A program made the position numbers and the translations under genes. Positions 22,402-34,146 of a DNA stretch of 64,000 nt are shown piece by piece. The stretch comes from Pogostemon cablin (Eukaryota; Streptophyta; Magnoliopsida; Lamiales; Lamiaceae): assembly GCA_023678885.1 (NCBI GenBank), contig CM043005.1, forward strand, positions 1,064,814 through 1,128,813. Reading direction: 5' to 3'. Below the pieces are notes generated by a model. The model was given only the letters and a program-made list of their open reading frames with translations, was not told the DNA's origin and made no database searches. The first letter of the stretch is position 1; every line of letters starts with the position of its first letter.

Positions 22402-22654
22402 TTCTTTCCGTCCCATAGAAGTTGACACACTTTTCTTTTTGGTTTGTCCCACTAAAGTTAGACACATTCTCTTTTTAATATATGGACCCACATAAAAACA
22501 ATTAATCTATTCTCATGGGTTCCACATATCACCTCTAATACAATTACCCACTATACATTAAATATTATTTCTTTCACTTCACTTTACATTAAATTATTAT
22601 ACTCCTTAATCTCCGTGCCAAAAAATAATTATACCAACTTTGGGACGGAGGGAG
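22402..22654. mobile_element. Stowaway-like MITE in the LIFEGUARD 3' flank
   Basis: Starts TTCTTTCCGTCCC and ends GGGACGGAGGGAG beside TA, 253 bases, only about 130 bases after the stop codon, so possibly within the 3' UTR. Close to the copy at 36631-36892 in its inner sequence (GTTGACACACTTT..., TTAATCTATTCTCATGGG). Confidence 0.85.
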
Positions 22655-23290
22655 TATTACTTTACGTTTGTTGCATGCATCGTTTTTTTAAGTACCGTAC
22701 ATCTTTCTTGAGTTGAAGGAACACGTGAGATGGATGAGTTGATAAGATGGGTCGATCAATTTGAAATTTAATTTTTGTGCTTTTTCGGGAAGAAATTTCA
22801 AAATATATAAACATATTTATATATTAATAAAAAAAATTGGGACAACTCAAAATACAAACTGTCTCATCAGAAATGGGATGGATGACTTGCATATTAATAC
22901 AAAAAACTGTAATTATTTCCCTTGATTTCATTGAGCTAGTTATCAATGGTATTAATTATTCGTATTTTTTGGTTTCATTGGCTTTTTCCTTGTTGGAGTT
23001 GGTTATTCGTACATTAAAATGATTAAATGTACTCCAAAATATTCAAATTAAGTCATTCTTTATTAAAAAGATATTATTATAAAATTTATATCGAATAGAA
23101 TCAAAAGTTTTTATATGTTCAGTTGCGACAATCGAACAGAATTAAAATTATATCATAATTTTAAATAATTCTAAAAAACTTACATAAGTATAATACAAAA
23201 TTTAAGATGCTCTAATTTTTTTTAGAAATAAATACGCATACACCATGGTCTTCATTGGAAGATTCATATTGGATAAGTCCAAATTTGGTT
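22655..23290. other. Intergenic AT-rich stretch
   Basis: No gene seen. One isolated palindromic motif (GTTCAGTTGCGACAATCGAAC-like, about 23118) resembles those of the array at 19629-19950. Confidence 0.4.
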
Positions 23291-25049
23291 ATTGTTTGCC
23301 TATTTTTAGCACTCACGAGCAAGAATACTCGATCGTTGTAGTAGTATATCCCAAGAAAAATTATCAATCCAATAAGGAGTTATGTTCGGACTAGCAAAAT
23401 ACGTGAGCTCATGTTCATTGTTGTTTTTGTAAAGATGATCGGGGGGTTTTGAGATTGATTAACAACTAAAACAAGAAGCAAGTAAATAAGATAGCAAATA
23501 AGATAAATGACAAGTAAAGAAAATGGGTGCTAAAGTTCAAGTATGGAAAAACATGGGATTAGAAACATCCAAGCACACTCGATTCATATTATCATGCAAA
23601 AGGAATTCAACTCAATTGATGTAGACTAAGGGTGATCACGATTGTATCCTAAGCTCCCTTTCGGGTTACAAAGGTTGTTGATCCATTTTAGACTCCCAAA
23701 AGCACTTAAGATCAAAGCCCAACATTAACCCCTTCCATCTAGGTACTAGTTAGATTAAACTCTCCCTTTTTGTGTACTAAGGCCAACGAATGGATTGGTT
23801 CCCCTCATTGAATTCAAATATCCTTTCGGTCAAACCCAAACTCAATGTCTATTCATGCCTTCCTAATACTATAGAGGGTCGTTTCCGTCTCACTCCAAGC
23901 AATACATACATGAACATCATGATAGCATTTAATTAACACAAATAATCCATTGATCAATAATCCATTAAACCAATAAACATTCATGAATAACAAACCATGC
24001 CATCACAACATCAAGACAATTAAACTCCATGAATAGAAATCAACATCAATTAAATCAAAAACCAATTTAATTCACATGATAATATAAATCTACTATGCTC
24101 TTCATATTCCTAATCCCACTAGAGGGATTAACCTAACATGATAAAAGTAATAAAACAAGTAAATGATTCATTACAAATACCCATAGTCTTAGATCTAAAG
24201 AAATACAAAATGAATGGATTCTTCCCTATCAATTTCTTGAAGAGAATCTTCTATTCTTCTTGATCACCACCTCTAGCTCTTGATTCCTTGAGATCTTTTC
24301 ACACCCAATGGAAGGGATGAAGTTTTTATGGAGAATTAATGGAGATGATGAAGATGGATCAAAATGGATGAAGGTGGATGAAGATGATGGTGGAAAGCGG
24401 AAGAAATGGTGTGTGATGTGTGTGTAGATGATGGGATTTTCGGATCTGATCTTCAAAGTGTTGAAATGGGGTCTATTTATACCCCATGTGGGCCTTCTAG
24501 AAGATTCCAGCAATTTCCTGCGTTTTTGCACCAACACGGCTCGAGCTCCGCCGCACGACCCGTGTTCTAACACAGCGCACGCCTCGTGCGCAGCACACGG
24601 CCACAGGGGTGGCCGTGTTGTGTTTTCTGACGTTCGCGCACGGCTTTCTCGACAGGCCCGTGCACGGTGCACGGGCCGTGTTTCTGTACTCAGCACGGGG
24701 CGTGTTCTGTACTCGGCCACAGGCGTGGCCGAGTTGGCATTTCGGGTGTTACCGCACGGCCATGCTGACAGGGTCGTGCGCTGTACACGGCCCGTGCGCG
24801 TGCTGCCCTACTTCCTTTTTTCACTGTTTTGGCTCGTTCTCCCTCGTTTCAACTCCGAATTGAGATCCGCTTTTTCCTACATCTTCCTTATCATGTTTAG
24901 CATTAATTGAAAATCTTAAGTTTAAGCTCATTCACACACATTTCAATAAAAACACAAAACACAACCAAATAACACATAAAATACGGATAAAATAATACGA
25001 AAACACATATAAAAAGATACTAAAATATAGGTGAAAATAGCTCTAATCA
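23290..25049 (-). mobile_element. 3' LTR of Athila-type element
   Basis: Read on the minus strand, a polypurine tract CTTAAGTTTGGGGGG (25065-25051) is followed by a TGATTAGAGC start at 25049. The body resembles the 5' LTR at 46004 (TATTTTCACCTA, then ATTTTAGT). The lower border is approximate (about 23290, judged from the CTCCTTATTGGAT...GGGATATACTACTAC part typical of Athila LTR ends). It contains a GC-rich, palindrome-rich segment at 24530-24800. Confidence 0.65.
24530..24810. repeat. GC-rich palindromic segment within the Athila LTR
   Basis: Repeated words such as GCACGGGCCGTG, CACACGGCC and GGCCGTGTT recur in both orientations in an otherwise AT-rich LTR. A related segment lies in the LTR at 46200-46440. 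Confidence 0.7.
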
Positions 25050-25065
25050 ACCCCCCAAACTTAAG

Positions 25066-27171
25066 GTGTTGCTCGTCCCCGAGCAACGAAAATGACAAAT
25101 CAAAAGGAGAAATTTTCACCTAGAAAAGACTAAACGAACATAAGCAATAACAAATCGTTAGCAATAATAACAACAAACTATGCTAAGTCATCCTACAACA
25201 TTAAAATCATGACATGAGAAATTAACAAGTTCAATCAAAAGAGAATAAAGTGTAATATAGTTCCTTTTAAGTCCAAGCCTCACAATGGATATCGATGTCT
25301 CTCAACACTCTTTTGAAATAGGGTAAATCACACTCATTAATCGATTGGCTCGACTCGCTATAAACTTGCTCGCGGACTATATTCACAAACCACCAAAGTT
25401 TCAATTAATGATCAAAAAGGTCTTTAATTAGGATGTAATGATAGACTCTTTGGTATGGTAGGAAGTATATGGATAAGAGTGACTAATCATGTGTAAGTAA
25501 TCAAAGAGATGGCCAATTTCCTCAACTTCTTCACTTTCTTTTCTTCCTTTCTTATCTTTACAATCTCAAGCACTATTCATTAACTTTCCTTGGATTGAGC
25601 TTCTTTTGATGCATGCTTCCTATCTTTGAATTTTGTTTACTAGAGCATTTTGATGTTACTTTACTCTTTCTCTTGCTTTGAGGTTGCATGTGCCTTCTTA
25701 TTGTTGCTCTTTTCATCCTTTTTCTTTCTTGTTTACCATGTCCTTTTCTTCTTTTTCTAATCAATCAATCCTTTCTAGCTACCATCTCATCAATCACCCA
25801 CACAAAGGTATATATAAGCTTGAATGGGTAATTAAGGCTTGTAATGTGCTAAATTCACAAGAAATAGGCTTATAGGCTCAAAATGGTTAACTAAGGATGA
25901 TGTTCATGGTAGGGAACATATATGGCAATGACTATAATAACAAGGATGGCCTTAGATCATTTCACCAATCTCCACTAATCGGGCTCGTTCCTATAGTCCT
26001 TGAGCAAGTTCTAACTTATCAAACACAACCGATCCTCTCATGAAGAAATACCATGTATGCATGGTTGAGGCTCAAATGCTCACAAGCTTGTGCTCGGACC
26101 TTAAGAAACTTATTACACCACATTCATCTCAAGATTGAACAAGTTAAGTAGAACATGTCACAATTTGAAAGTGTAGAGATTCTTAATCATAATTTGTCAT
26201 CACTTATCACCACAACCTATCATCACTCACATTCAAAAATGACTCACGACATCCCTAAACAAACCACCAAACATCCCAAGACAAAAATGAAAATACAAAC
26301 AACATAAAAATAAGGACTCAACAAACAAGACACAACAAAAACACAAAACATGCAAAAACACCAAATACCATCATCCATAAGAAAATTAAGCACACATTCA
26401 TCCCAACCTTTATTGAAAAGGAAATCCTAAGTTACGAAAGTAAACCTCCCACAAACATAACAAATGAAGTATCATGCTAGTCACAACAATCCAAATCAAA
26501 CTCAATTCATTTCAAGTAATAAAATGATAAGGTGTAGAGTACTCCCTCAATAGGCGTTTGGTAAGGAAAGCGTTAGCTCCAAGCTCCATCTTGCTTCCAA
26601 TACCTCTCATTCATGCTCAAACACTCAACAAACACCATTATTTCAACAATTTCATTATAAATTTGGACTATCATGCACTTCAACACCACCAATCATGCCA
26701 AAATCAACCCAAACTCATGAGAAAAATTTTAAAATTGACCCAATTTTACAAGAATCATACTCAAGTGGTGAGTCACACCACACACTCTCCCCCCAAACTT
26801 AAATCGAAACAAGAGTTGAGACTTAAGTTTGCAAAAAGTGGTGAGACTTACCCTTGTAGTTTCCTTTGGTGATCTTCTTGTTGAGAAGTAACCGCATCCA
26901 CACGACTCAAGCTATGCCCACCACGCACTATCACCCCCCAAACTTAACTCGAGACAAGAGTCACGAATTAAGTTTGCAACAAATGGTGGAACATGTCAAC
27001 TTGAATCCATGAAGCATTTCTCTTTTCTTCAATATGCATTTTTCTCCATGAGCACAATCAACCTACAAGGCCAAAACAAACAAACAACAAAAACAAAGCA
27101 ATAAAGATAGTGATGGGGTGCCTCCCATCGAGCGCTAAGTTTAACGTCTTCAAGCTAGACGAATTTTTAGA
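25066..27171 (-). mobile_element. Non-coding 3' region of Athila element between pol and LTR
   Basis: In Athila elements this interval can carry an env-like frame; none of useful length is seen here. Two extra polypurine-like tracts (AAGTTTGGGGGG read on the minus strand) lie at about 26790-26803 and 26935-26947. Confidence 0.55.
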
Positions 27172-30100
27172 TCATCTTTCAAATAAAGTATCCACAAAGA
27201 GGGTCTCCCTTTGTGATGGATCCACATAGTGCTTCACACGATGACCATTGACCAAGAACTCTCCCCCGTTCTCATCCATAACCTTTAGAGTTCCCCCATC
27301 AAGTACTTCTTTTACCACATAAGGTCCTCTCCATTTGGATTTCAACTTGCCCGGGAAAAGTCTTAGTCGAGAATTGAATACCAACACCTTCTCACCCTTT
27401 TCAAAGCTCTTCTTCCTCAAACGAGCATCATGCCACCTCTTGGTTTTCTCCTTAAAAATCCTTGAGTTTTCATAAGCATTTTCTCTAAATTCCTCAAGCT
27501 CATTCAATTGTAAGAGTCTTACCTTCTTCGAAGCTTTCATGTCAAAATTCAACTTCTTAATGGCCCAATAAGCTTTATGCTCTAACTTCACGGGAAGATG
27601 GCAAGACTTGCCATAGACAATTTGAAAAGGAGACATACCAAGAGTGGTCTTGAATGCGGTTCGAAAGGCCCACAATGCATCATCAAGTTTATTAGACCAA
27701 TCATTTCTACTCACACTCACTGTTTTCTCCAAGACTTGTTTGATTTGTCGATTAGAAATTTCAGCTTGACCATTCGTTTGAGGGTGATACGGAGTAGACA
27801 CTCGATGTTTCACTCCATAAGTCTTGAGAATGTTCTCCATGAGCTTATTTATGAAGTGACTACCCCCATCACTTACCAACACTCTAGGTACTCCAAACCT
27901 TGTGAAGATATGCTTCTTCAGAAACCCCATGACCACTCTAGCATCACTTGTTCTTGAAGGTATGGCCTCAACCCATTTCGAGACATAGTCGACCGCCAAT
28001 AGGATGTATAGGAATCCATTCGATTGAGGAAACGGTCCCATGAAATCGATGCCCCACACATCAAATATCTCCACTTCTTGAAAGCTCTTAAGGGGCATCT
28101 CATCCCACTTGGAGATTCCTCCCATCCTTTGACATCGATCACAACCCTCTACAAATTTCTTACAACTCTTGAACAAAAATGGCCAATACAACCCCAATTG
28201 TAAGACTTTTGCAGCGGTCTTTTGAGCTCCAAAATGGCCTCCACTAGGTGAAGAGTGGCAAAACTCCAACACACTATTCCATTCTTCCTCGGGCACACAT
28301 CTTCGCACAAGAGAATCATTACACATCTTGTATAAGAATGGATCATCCCACAAGTAACTTTTAACATCATGAAAGAACTTCTTGGATTGATACTTATTAA
28401 GCTCATAAGGCCTCCTTCCACTAGCCAAGTAATTCACATAGTCCGCATACCACGGGCTTCCTTCTTGCTCCACTAAAGCCTCAATTTGATAGCACTCACA
28501 CTCCAAGATTTCTTCATCGGGAAAAACCTCCTTGATTAACTCATAAGTACTTTCACAATGCTCCCTCGACTCTAACCTTGAAAGATGGTCGGCTATCACA
28601 TTCTCCGTGCCCTTCTTATCTCTCACTTCAATATCAAATTCTTGAAGAAGTAGTACCCATCTTATCACCCTTGGCTTTGCATCCTTCTTTGCCATGAGAT
28701 ACTTGATAGCGGCATGGTCGGTGTATACAATAGTTTTCGTTCCTACCAAATAAGGACGAAACTTATCAAATGCATATACTACCGCTAAAAACTCTTTTTC
28801 GGTAGTAGTGTAGTTCCTTTGATCCGCATCAAATGTCTTGCTTGCATAGTAAATGGCTCGGAATTTTTTCTCTCTTAGTTGCCCCAAAACCACTCCAAGA
28901 GCTACATCACTTGCATCACACATCAATATAAATGGCTCCTTCCAATCGGGGGTGATCAAGATGGGTGATGAAATCAAAGCTTCCTTTAGCACCTGAAAAG
29001 CAGTTAAACAATTATCATCAAACTTAAATGGCACATCTTTTTCAAGGAGATGAGATAGAGGTTTAGAAAATGAAGAAAAATCCTTGATGAATCTACGATA
29101 GAACCCGGCATGACCAAGGAACGATCGTACTCCCTTCTCATTTGTTGGCGGTGGAAGCTTCTCTATAGCAACAACTTTGGCTCGGTCAACTTGCAATCCC
29201 TTTGAAGAGATGTGATGTCCAAGTACAATGCCATCATTTACCATGAAGTGGCACTTCTCCCAATTCAACACTAAATTAGTGTCTTGACATCGCTTCAAAA
29301 CAATAGCAAGGTTAGACAAACAACTATCAAAAGAAGAACCAAACACCGAAAAGTCATCCATGAACACTTCCATTATATTCTCAATTAATCCTTCAAAAAT
29401 TGCCATCATACACCTTTGAAAGGTGGCCGGTGCATTGCAAAGTCCAAATGGCAATCTTCGAAAAGCAAATATTCCATATGGACAAGTGAAAGCGGTCTTT
29501 TCTTGGTCTTCGGGTGCTATGAGAATTTGGTTATACCCGGAATACCCATCAAGAAAGCAATAAAACTCATACCCGGCCAACCTATCCAACATTTGATCCA
29601 AGAAAGGTAAGGGGAAGTGATCTTTACGTGTGTTTTCATTAAGCTTCCTATAATCAACACACACACGCCACCCCGTCACCGTCCTAGTGGCTATGGTTTC
29701 ATTTTTCTCGGTCTTCACTATAGTCATACCCCCTTTTTTAGATACTACATGCAACGGGCTCACATAGGGGCTATCACTAATAGGAAAGATCATATCCGAA
29801 TCTAACCACTTAAGAATCTCTTTTTTTACCACTTCTTGCATGATAGGATTAAGTCTTCTTTGGTTTTGAACACAAGCTTTCCCTTCATCCTCAAGTCTTA
29901 TCTTATGCATGCAAATTGTTGGACTAATTCCCTTCAAATCATCAATACACCAACCAATAGCCGACTTATGCTCTTTAAGGACATTAAGCAATTTATCAAG
30001 TTGACTAGAAGTTAGAGATGATGATACAATTACCGGATATGTCTCCTTTTCACCAAGGTATGCATAAGTAAGATGATCGGGTAGAGACTTCAACTCCACC

Positions 30101-30702
30101 TTCTTTTCCTTTTTCTCTTCTTGCTCGAGTGGATCTCTAAGTGGTAAGAACTTGTCATTTCCCCTTGAGATGGCGGCTGCAACCTCTTGAGCTTCACTAC
30201 AATCACCTAGATCAAGCAAACAATTAATCAATTCTTCATTTAAATCAAGAGAAGTAGTAGAAATATTAGAAAGAGATAGAGAATTGCTCAAGCAAAGTTC
30301 AAGTGGATCCTTGGTTACAATGGAAGGCCAACTCTCCTCGACACTTCCCTTTACAACATCCACACTTTTACATTCTTCATCATTCATTGGATATTGCATG
30401 GCCTTGTGTAGAGAGAATACCACTTCCTCATCATTAACTCTCAATTTCAATTCTCCTTTATAGACATCAATAAGAGCTCTCCCGGTAGCAAGAAACGGCC
30501 TCCCAAAAATCAATGGCACATTTTCATCCTCCTCCATATCTAGAACAACAAAATCCACCGGAAAGACGAACTTATCAACTTTTACCAACACATCTTCAAC
30601 TACTCCTTTTGGATGTGTCATAGATCGATCCGCCAATTGAAGTGTGATGGAAGTTGGTTTTACTTCACCTAATCCAAGCTTCTTGAATATGGAGAGAGGC
30701 AT
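27172..30702 (-). CDS. Athila-type Ty3/gypsy pol polyprotein (PR-RT-RNaseH-IN), intact frame
   Basis: One open frame of 1176 residues for retrotransposon replication. Protease part at residues 1-110 (LIFGRPFLATGRALIDV). RT: VCVDYRKLNENTRKDHFPLP and FMDDF (about 447). RNase H: MCDASDVALG (about 596), TEKEFLAVVYAF and YTDHAAIKYL. Integrase: HHCC finger from GGHFGAQKT (about 821), IDFMGPF (about 887), VSDGGSHF and NGQAE (about 978) supply the DDE triad. The C-terminal part has KLKSKWRGPYVV. No stops or obvious missing catalytic residues were noticed, so the copy looks young or recently active, in contrast with its neighbours. The first methionine is not the true start: gag and the protease begin upstream and are cut off by a 101-bp duplication. 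Lineage from sequence style and the AAGTTTGGGGG tract. Confidence 0.93.
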   Translation of the reverse strand: MPLSIFKKLGLGEVKPTSITLQLADRSMTHPKGVVEDVLVKVDKFVFPVDFVVLDMEEDENVPLIFGRPFLATGRALIDVYKGELKLRVNDEEVVFSLHKAMQYPMNDEECKSVDVVKGSVEESWPSIVTKDPLELCLSNSLSLSNISTTSLDLNEELINCLLDLGDCSEAQEVAAAISRGNDKFLPLRDPLEQEEKKEKKVELKSLPDHLTYAYLGEKETYPVIVSSSLTSSQLDKLLNVLKEHKSAIGWCIDDLKGISPTICMHKIRLEDEGKACVQNQRRLNPIMQEVVKKEILKWLDSDMIFPISDSPYVSPLHVVSKKGGMTIVKTEKNETIATRTVTGWRVCVDYRKLNENTRKDHFPLPFLDQMLDRLAGYEFYCFLDGYSGYNQILIAPEDQEKTAFTCPYGIFAFRRLPFGLCNAPATFQRCMMAIFEGLIENIMEVFMDDFSVFGSSFDSCLSNLAIVLKRCQDTNLVLNWEKCHFMVNDGIVLGHHISSKGLQVDRAKVVAIEKLPPPTNEKGVRSFLGHAGFYRRFIKDFSSFSKPLSHLLEKDVPFKFDDNCLTAFQVLKEALISSPILITPDWKEPFILMCDASDVALGVVLGQLREKKFRAIYYASKTFDADQRNYTTTEKEFLAVVYAFDKFRPYLVGTKTIVYTDHAAIKYLMAKKDAKPRVIRWVLLLQEFDIEVRDKKGTENVIADHLSRLESREHCESTYELIKEVFPDEEILECECYQIEALVEQEGSPWYADYVNYLASGRRPYELNKYQSKKFFHDVKSYLWDDPFLYKMCNDSLVRRCVPEEEWNSVLEFCHSSPSGGHFGAQKTAAKVLQLGLYWPFLFKSCKKFVEGCDRCQRMGGISKWDEMPLKSFQEVEIFDVWGIDFMGPFPQSNGFLYILLAVDYVSKWVEAIPSRTSDARVVMGFLKKHIFTRFGVPRVLVSDGGSHFINKLMENILKTYGVKHRVSTPYHPQTNGQAEISNRQIKQVLEKTVSVSRNDWSNKLDDALWAFRTAFKTTLGMSPFQIVYGKSCHLPVKLEHKAYWAIKKLNFDMKASKKVRLLQLNELEEFRENAYENSRIFKEKTKRWHDARLRKKSFEKGEKVLVFNSRLRLFPGKLKSKWRGPYVVKEVLDGGTLKVMDENGGEFLVNGHRVKHYVDPSQRETLFVDTLFER

Positions 30703-30814
30703 TAGATTAATGCTAGTGTCATAGATCGATCCGCCAATTGAAGTGTGATGGAAGTTGGTTTTACTTCACCTAATCCAAGCTTCTTGAATATGGAGAGAGG
30801 CATTAGATTAATGC
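30615..30814 (-). repeat. 101-bp tandem duplication in the protease region
   Basis: Copies at 30615-30715 and 30716-30814 are essentially identical and each encodes MPLSIFKKLGLGEVKPTSIT. Since 101 is not a multiple of three, the upstream gag-protease frame ends at 30702 and the pol frame restarts. Confidence 0.95.
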
Positions 30815-31391
30815 TTGCACCGAGGTCACAAAGAGCCTTGTTCTTCTTGTTCTTTCCAATTTCACATGGTATAATGAAACTACCGGGATCCTTCAATTTT
30901 TGTGGAAGTTTTCGTTGTAGAATGGCACTACACTCTTCGGTTATATTAACCGTTTCATTGTCCACAAGACTTCTTTTCTTTCCCATGATGTCCTTCAAGA
31001 AACGAGCATAATGAGGCATTTGATCCAAAGCATCGGCGAAAGGGATATTGATTTGAATCTTCTTGAAGATTTCAAGAAACTTTTTGAACCTCTCATCCAA
31101 ACCCTTCTTCAAGAACCTTTGAGGAAAAGGAACCGGTACTTGAGTCTTGGGTATTCCCCAACTATCTCTTTCAACTTCAACTTCCTTTTCCCTTAACTCC
31201 TTTGCCTTCTTCCACTTTGGAATTCTCTCTATCTTCTCTTCATCTTTCTTTTTCTCAACAATTTCTTTTTTCTTGCTTACTTCCTCCATTTCAATCTCTT
31301 CTTGCACTAACCCTTCTTCCACCTTGCTTTCCACTTCACCAACCCTTCTTCAACCTTGCTTTCCACTTCCCTTTCAACCTTGCATTTTATC
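30702..31391 (-). pseudogene. Athila gag C-terminal part and start of protease
   Basis: The frame (Met at 31334, 210 residues) has a Lys/Glu-rich linker, then FPQRFLKKGLDERFKKFLEI, ECSAILQRKLPQKLKDPGSF and the aspartic protease start CDLGASINLMPLSIFKKLGL, and ends LALI at the duplication. It matches, residue for residue in long stretches, the gag-protease frame of the + strand Athila at 49509-50258. The N-terminal half of Athila gag, the primer-binding site and the Athila 5' LTR are missing. A 33-bp unit (ACCTTGCTTTCCACTTC...) is repeated in the linker at 31317-31380. At about 31391 the sequence switches to another element. Confidence 0.8.
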
Positions 31392-31523
31392 TGCACTATT
31401 TTCTCTTGCTTCAACTTCATTTCTATTAATCTTTATAAAAACTGCAACCTTTGCTTGTGGTTCCCCTTCCAAGGGCTCATCGAAGGACATGTATTTAAAC
31501 TCGTAAGAATCTTGAATAGAGGG

Positions 31524-32717
31524 TCATTCGATGTCATTTGATGTCAGGCTTAACTCCATGTCGTGAGCTCTTGAAGCCAACTCTTCAAAAATTTTAGGCC
31601 GAATTCCTTGGAGTATGTAGCTAAGATTCCATTGCATCCCTTGAATGCACATTTCTATAGCTGAAGTTTTTGATAGCTTTTCTTTGCAATTGAGGCTTAG
31701 ACTCCTCCATCTATTGATGTAGTCAATGACATATTCTTCATCCCTTTGACGAGTATTTGTTAGCTCCATCATGCTAATAATTCTTCGTATGCTATAGAAG
31801 CGGTTGAGGAATACTTTTTCTATTTGCCCCCAATTATCAATGGACTCTGCTTCCAAGTCAATGTACCAATAAAAGGCATTTTCTTTTAGAGATCAGATGA
31901 ATTGTCTCACCATGTTATCTCCATTGGTCCCAGAATCATTGCATGTCTCAACAAAATGCGCCACATATTGTCTTGGGTTGCCTCTGCCGTCGAATTGTTG
32001 AAACTTGGGAGGTAGATAGTCAGTTGGCATCCTCAAGTTGTCAATTCTCTTTGTATATGGATTTTTGTAGGCAACAAAAGATTTGGAACTTCCTTCAAAT
32101 TTGTCTTTTATCGTCTCTACCACGATGTTCTTTAGTTGGTTGATAGGAAGCGTTCCATTAGTTGAAACTTGTATCATATCCTCAGCTGGCTTTTCTTCAT
32201 ATAGATGATGCTTCATTGAGTCTTCCTCCACGTGCTCATCCTCAACTTGTTTCTTATTTGCATGACTTGTCTCCACATTATCAATTTTCTTCATAACGGA
32301 GATTTTTACGTCTTGAGCTTCCATATGCTTAGTAAGTCCTTCAATGGCTCTCATCATACTTGCGAGTTGTTCCTCAATGGTTATAGCACTCGTCGTCATC
32401 ACTGCAATTGCAGTTGAGGCAGATGGTGATCTTGGCATTGAGTAAAAAGTTGAGCAAGTAGAATCATCTTTACTGTTTTTGTCTCCGTGCAATGGCTTAT
32501 TAAGAGCAATCCCAACCATATGGTTTGTCTCTGAGGAGGCTTTAGACATACTTCTTATAACGAGTTTAACATTTTCAATTGGCGACTCTGGAGGCTTTGA
32601 TGCAATTTGCCTTCGTATCGCAAACTTTGGTGGATTCATGACTGGCGTCTTCACAGCTTGTAGCTCTAAAGGCTTTGAGGTAGATGACCTTTTTATTGTG
32701 ATCCTAAGAGGAGTCAT
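31524..32717 (-). pseudogene. Ty3/gypsy gag of the gag-only family (copy C), one nonsense codon
   Basis: Reads from Met at 32717 (MTPLRITIKRSSTSKP) to TGA at 31524, about 397 residues, with one in-frame TGA at 31893-31895, just after MVRQFI, where the family has a charged residue. The structural gag domain includes YTKRIDNLRMPTDYLPPKFQ, VAHFVETCNDSGTNGDNMV, NWGQIEKVFLNRFY and CIQGMQWNLSYILQGI. No zinc knuckle, protease or RT belongs to this family part. It is clearly related to the + strand copy at 61504-62801. The tail after 31524 (FDEPLEGEP) still matches that copy up to about 31392. Confidence 0.85.
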
Positions 32718-33179
32718 ACTTTGTATCTTCGAGCTTGTTGAGAGAAGAGATGAGAGGTAGAGACTGTCCCACTGGACGTGCTAAAATTTGTAACAAAAAA
32801 TTTTTGTATTTATAATAAAATAAACACAAAAGAATTACAATAATAATCCAGACGGATTAAACTTGAAATTTTAGGAAACAATCTCTATTATCCTCTGATT
32901 CTTCTCTTGAGCCAATTTGGATTTAGATTTTGACTTTGACTTGTGTGTGTTGACTACGCTGACTATGTTGACTGCGTATGTCGAGTTGAGCTGGATCTTC
33001 GAATGAAGTTTGTCCGAGCTCGAGTGTATAGTCTTGAACATTGATCAGGAGGCGTTAAACCTTTATTCGGATTGAACGTTGACTTGAATTTATTGTGAAG
33101 TATGCCGCTTAATTTGGTAGAACATTGACTTCACGGATAATGAATTTGATTTGAAGAACGTCGGATCAAAGAGGCTTAG

Positions 33180-33560
33180 CACCTTGATCTTTGATCGGCT
33201 GTTGTTCTTGACTTGAACTTGACTTGAAGGTCTTGAGTGTTCTTGACTTGAAGATCTTGAACTTGGATCTCGATCTTCACTTGACTTGTATCTTCACTTA
33301 GATCTTGATCTTCACTTAACTTGGATCTTAATCTTCGCTTGACTTGGATCTTCACTTAACTTGGATCTTGACCTTCGCTTGATCTTGATCTTTACTTGAC
33401 TTGGATTTGACATTCGCTTTATCTTGATCTCCAGTTGACTTGGATCTTGACCTCCACTTGATCTTGATCTCTGATCTTTGCTTGACTTGAAGAACGCCGG
33501 ATCGGAAGGGTTGGCACCTTGATCTCGGATCGGAGGCCGTTCTTTGCTTGAAGATGCTTG
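33180..33560. repeat. Degenerate tandem repeats inside the LTR
   Basis: Repeats of GATCTTGATCTTCACTTGAC and close variants run for about 200 bases. They are bracketed by two copies of a GAAGAACGYCGGATCR...GCACCTTGATC segment (33154 and 33490). The 131-codon frame across it on the minus strand is a by-product. Confidence 0.8.
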
Positions 33561-33873
33561 AAGTATTCAAGGGAGCACTACTAGTATTCTTGATCTCTTC
33601 AGAGCTTTTGTCTTCAGATGTTATAGTGTGTTTGGAATGAATGGAGGAGGGCTCCTTAGGTAAAGGGTGTTGATGCCCCATAAATAACTCGCAATATGAT
33701 TGGTCCAGGGCTGATTTGACCTGATTCTGTGGGCTTGGGCCGTCCACTTACTTAGGCTTTAAGTCAGACTTATTTGATTGAATCTGGCCTAATTATCAAT
33801 TATTTACTCATTTATTTTAGGAATAGATTTATTTAAATTCCTTAATAAATAAATAATTAATTGATAATTATTA

Positions 33874-34146
33874 CTCCCTCCGTCCCAAATTCAAGTTCAC
33901 GTTTACTGTAGATACGGAGTTTAAGAAAAGTCACTTTTTGACTTACTTTTGAGGGTAGTATGGTATTTTTGAGTAATAAATAAATGATAAAGTATGTTAT
34001 GTGTGTTAAAAAAGTTATGGCAAATTTGAAATTAAAGTATGTTAGAGGGATATTAGTTTGTTGCTTTTTCCTTTTATGGAAGTGTGAAGTTGAATTTGGG
34101 ACGGACCAAAACGGAAAGTGTGAAGTTGAAGTTGGGACGGAGGGAG
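33874..34146. mobile_element. Stowaway-like MITE inserted in the LTR
   Basis: CTCCCTCCGTCCCAA start and TTGGGACGGAGGGAG end, 273 bases, with TA on both sides. It lies inside the LTR, so it came later than the retrotransposon. Confidence 0.9.

Noticed and set aside
24229..24910. Frames of 163 and 160 codons on both strands
   Set aside because: They are produced by the GC-rich palindromic block of an LTR; both strands are open for the same reason.
29416..31506. Several plus-strand frames of 60-119 codons
   Set aside because: They are antisense shadows of the Athila pol and gag frames.
33352..33747. 131-codon minus-strand frame rich in Lys, Ser and Asp
   Set aside because: It is the translation of tandem repeats in an LTR.
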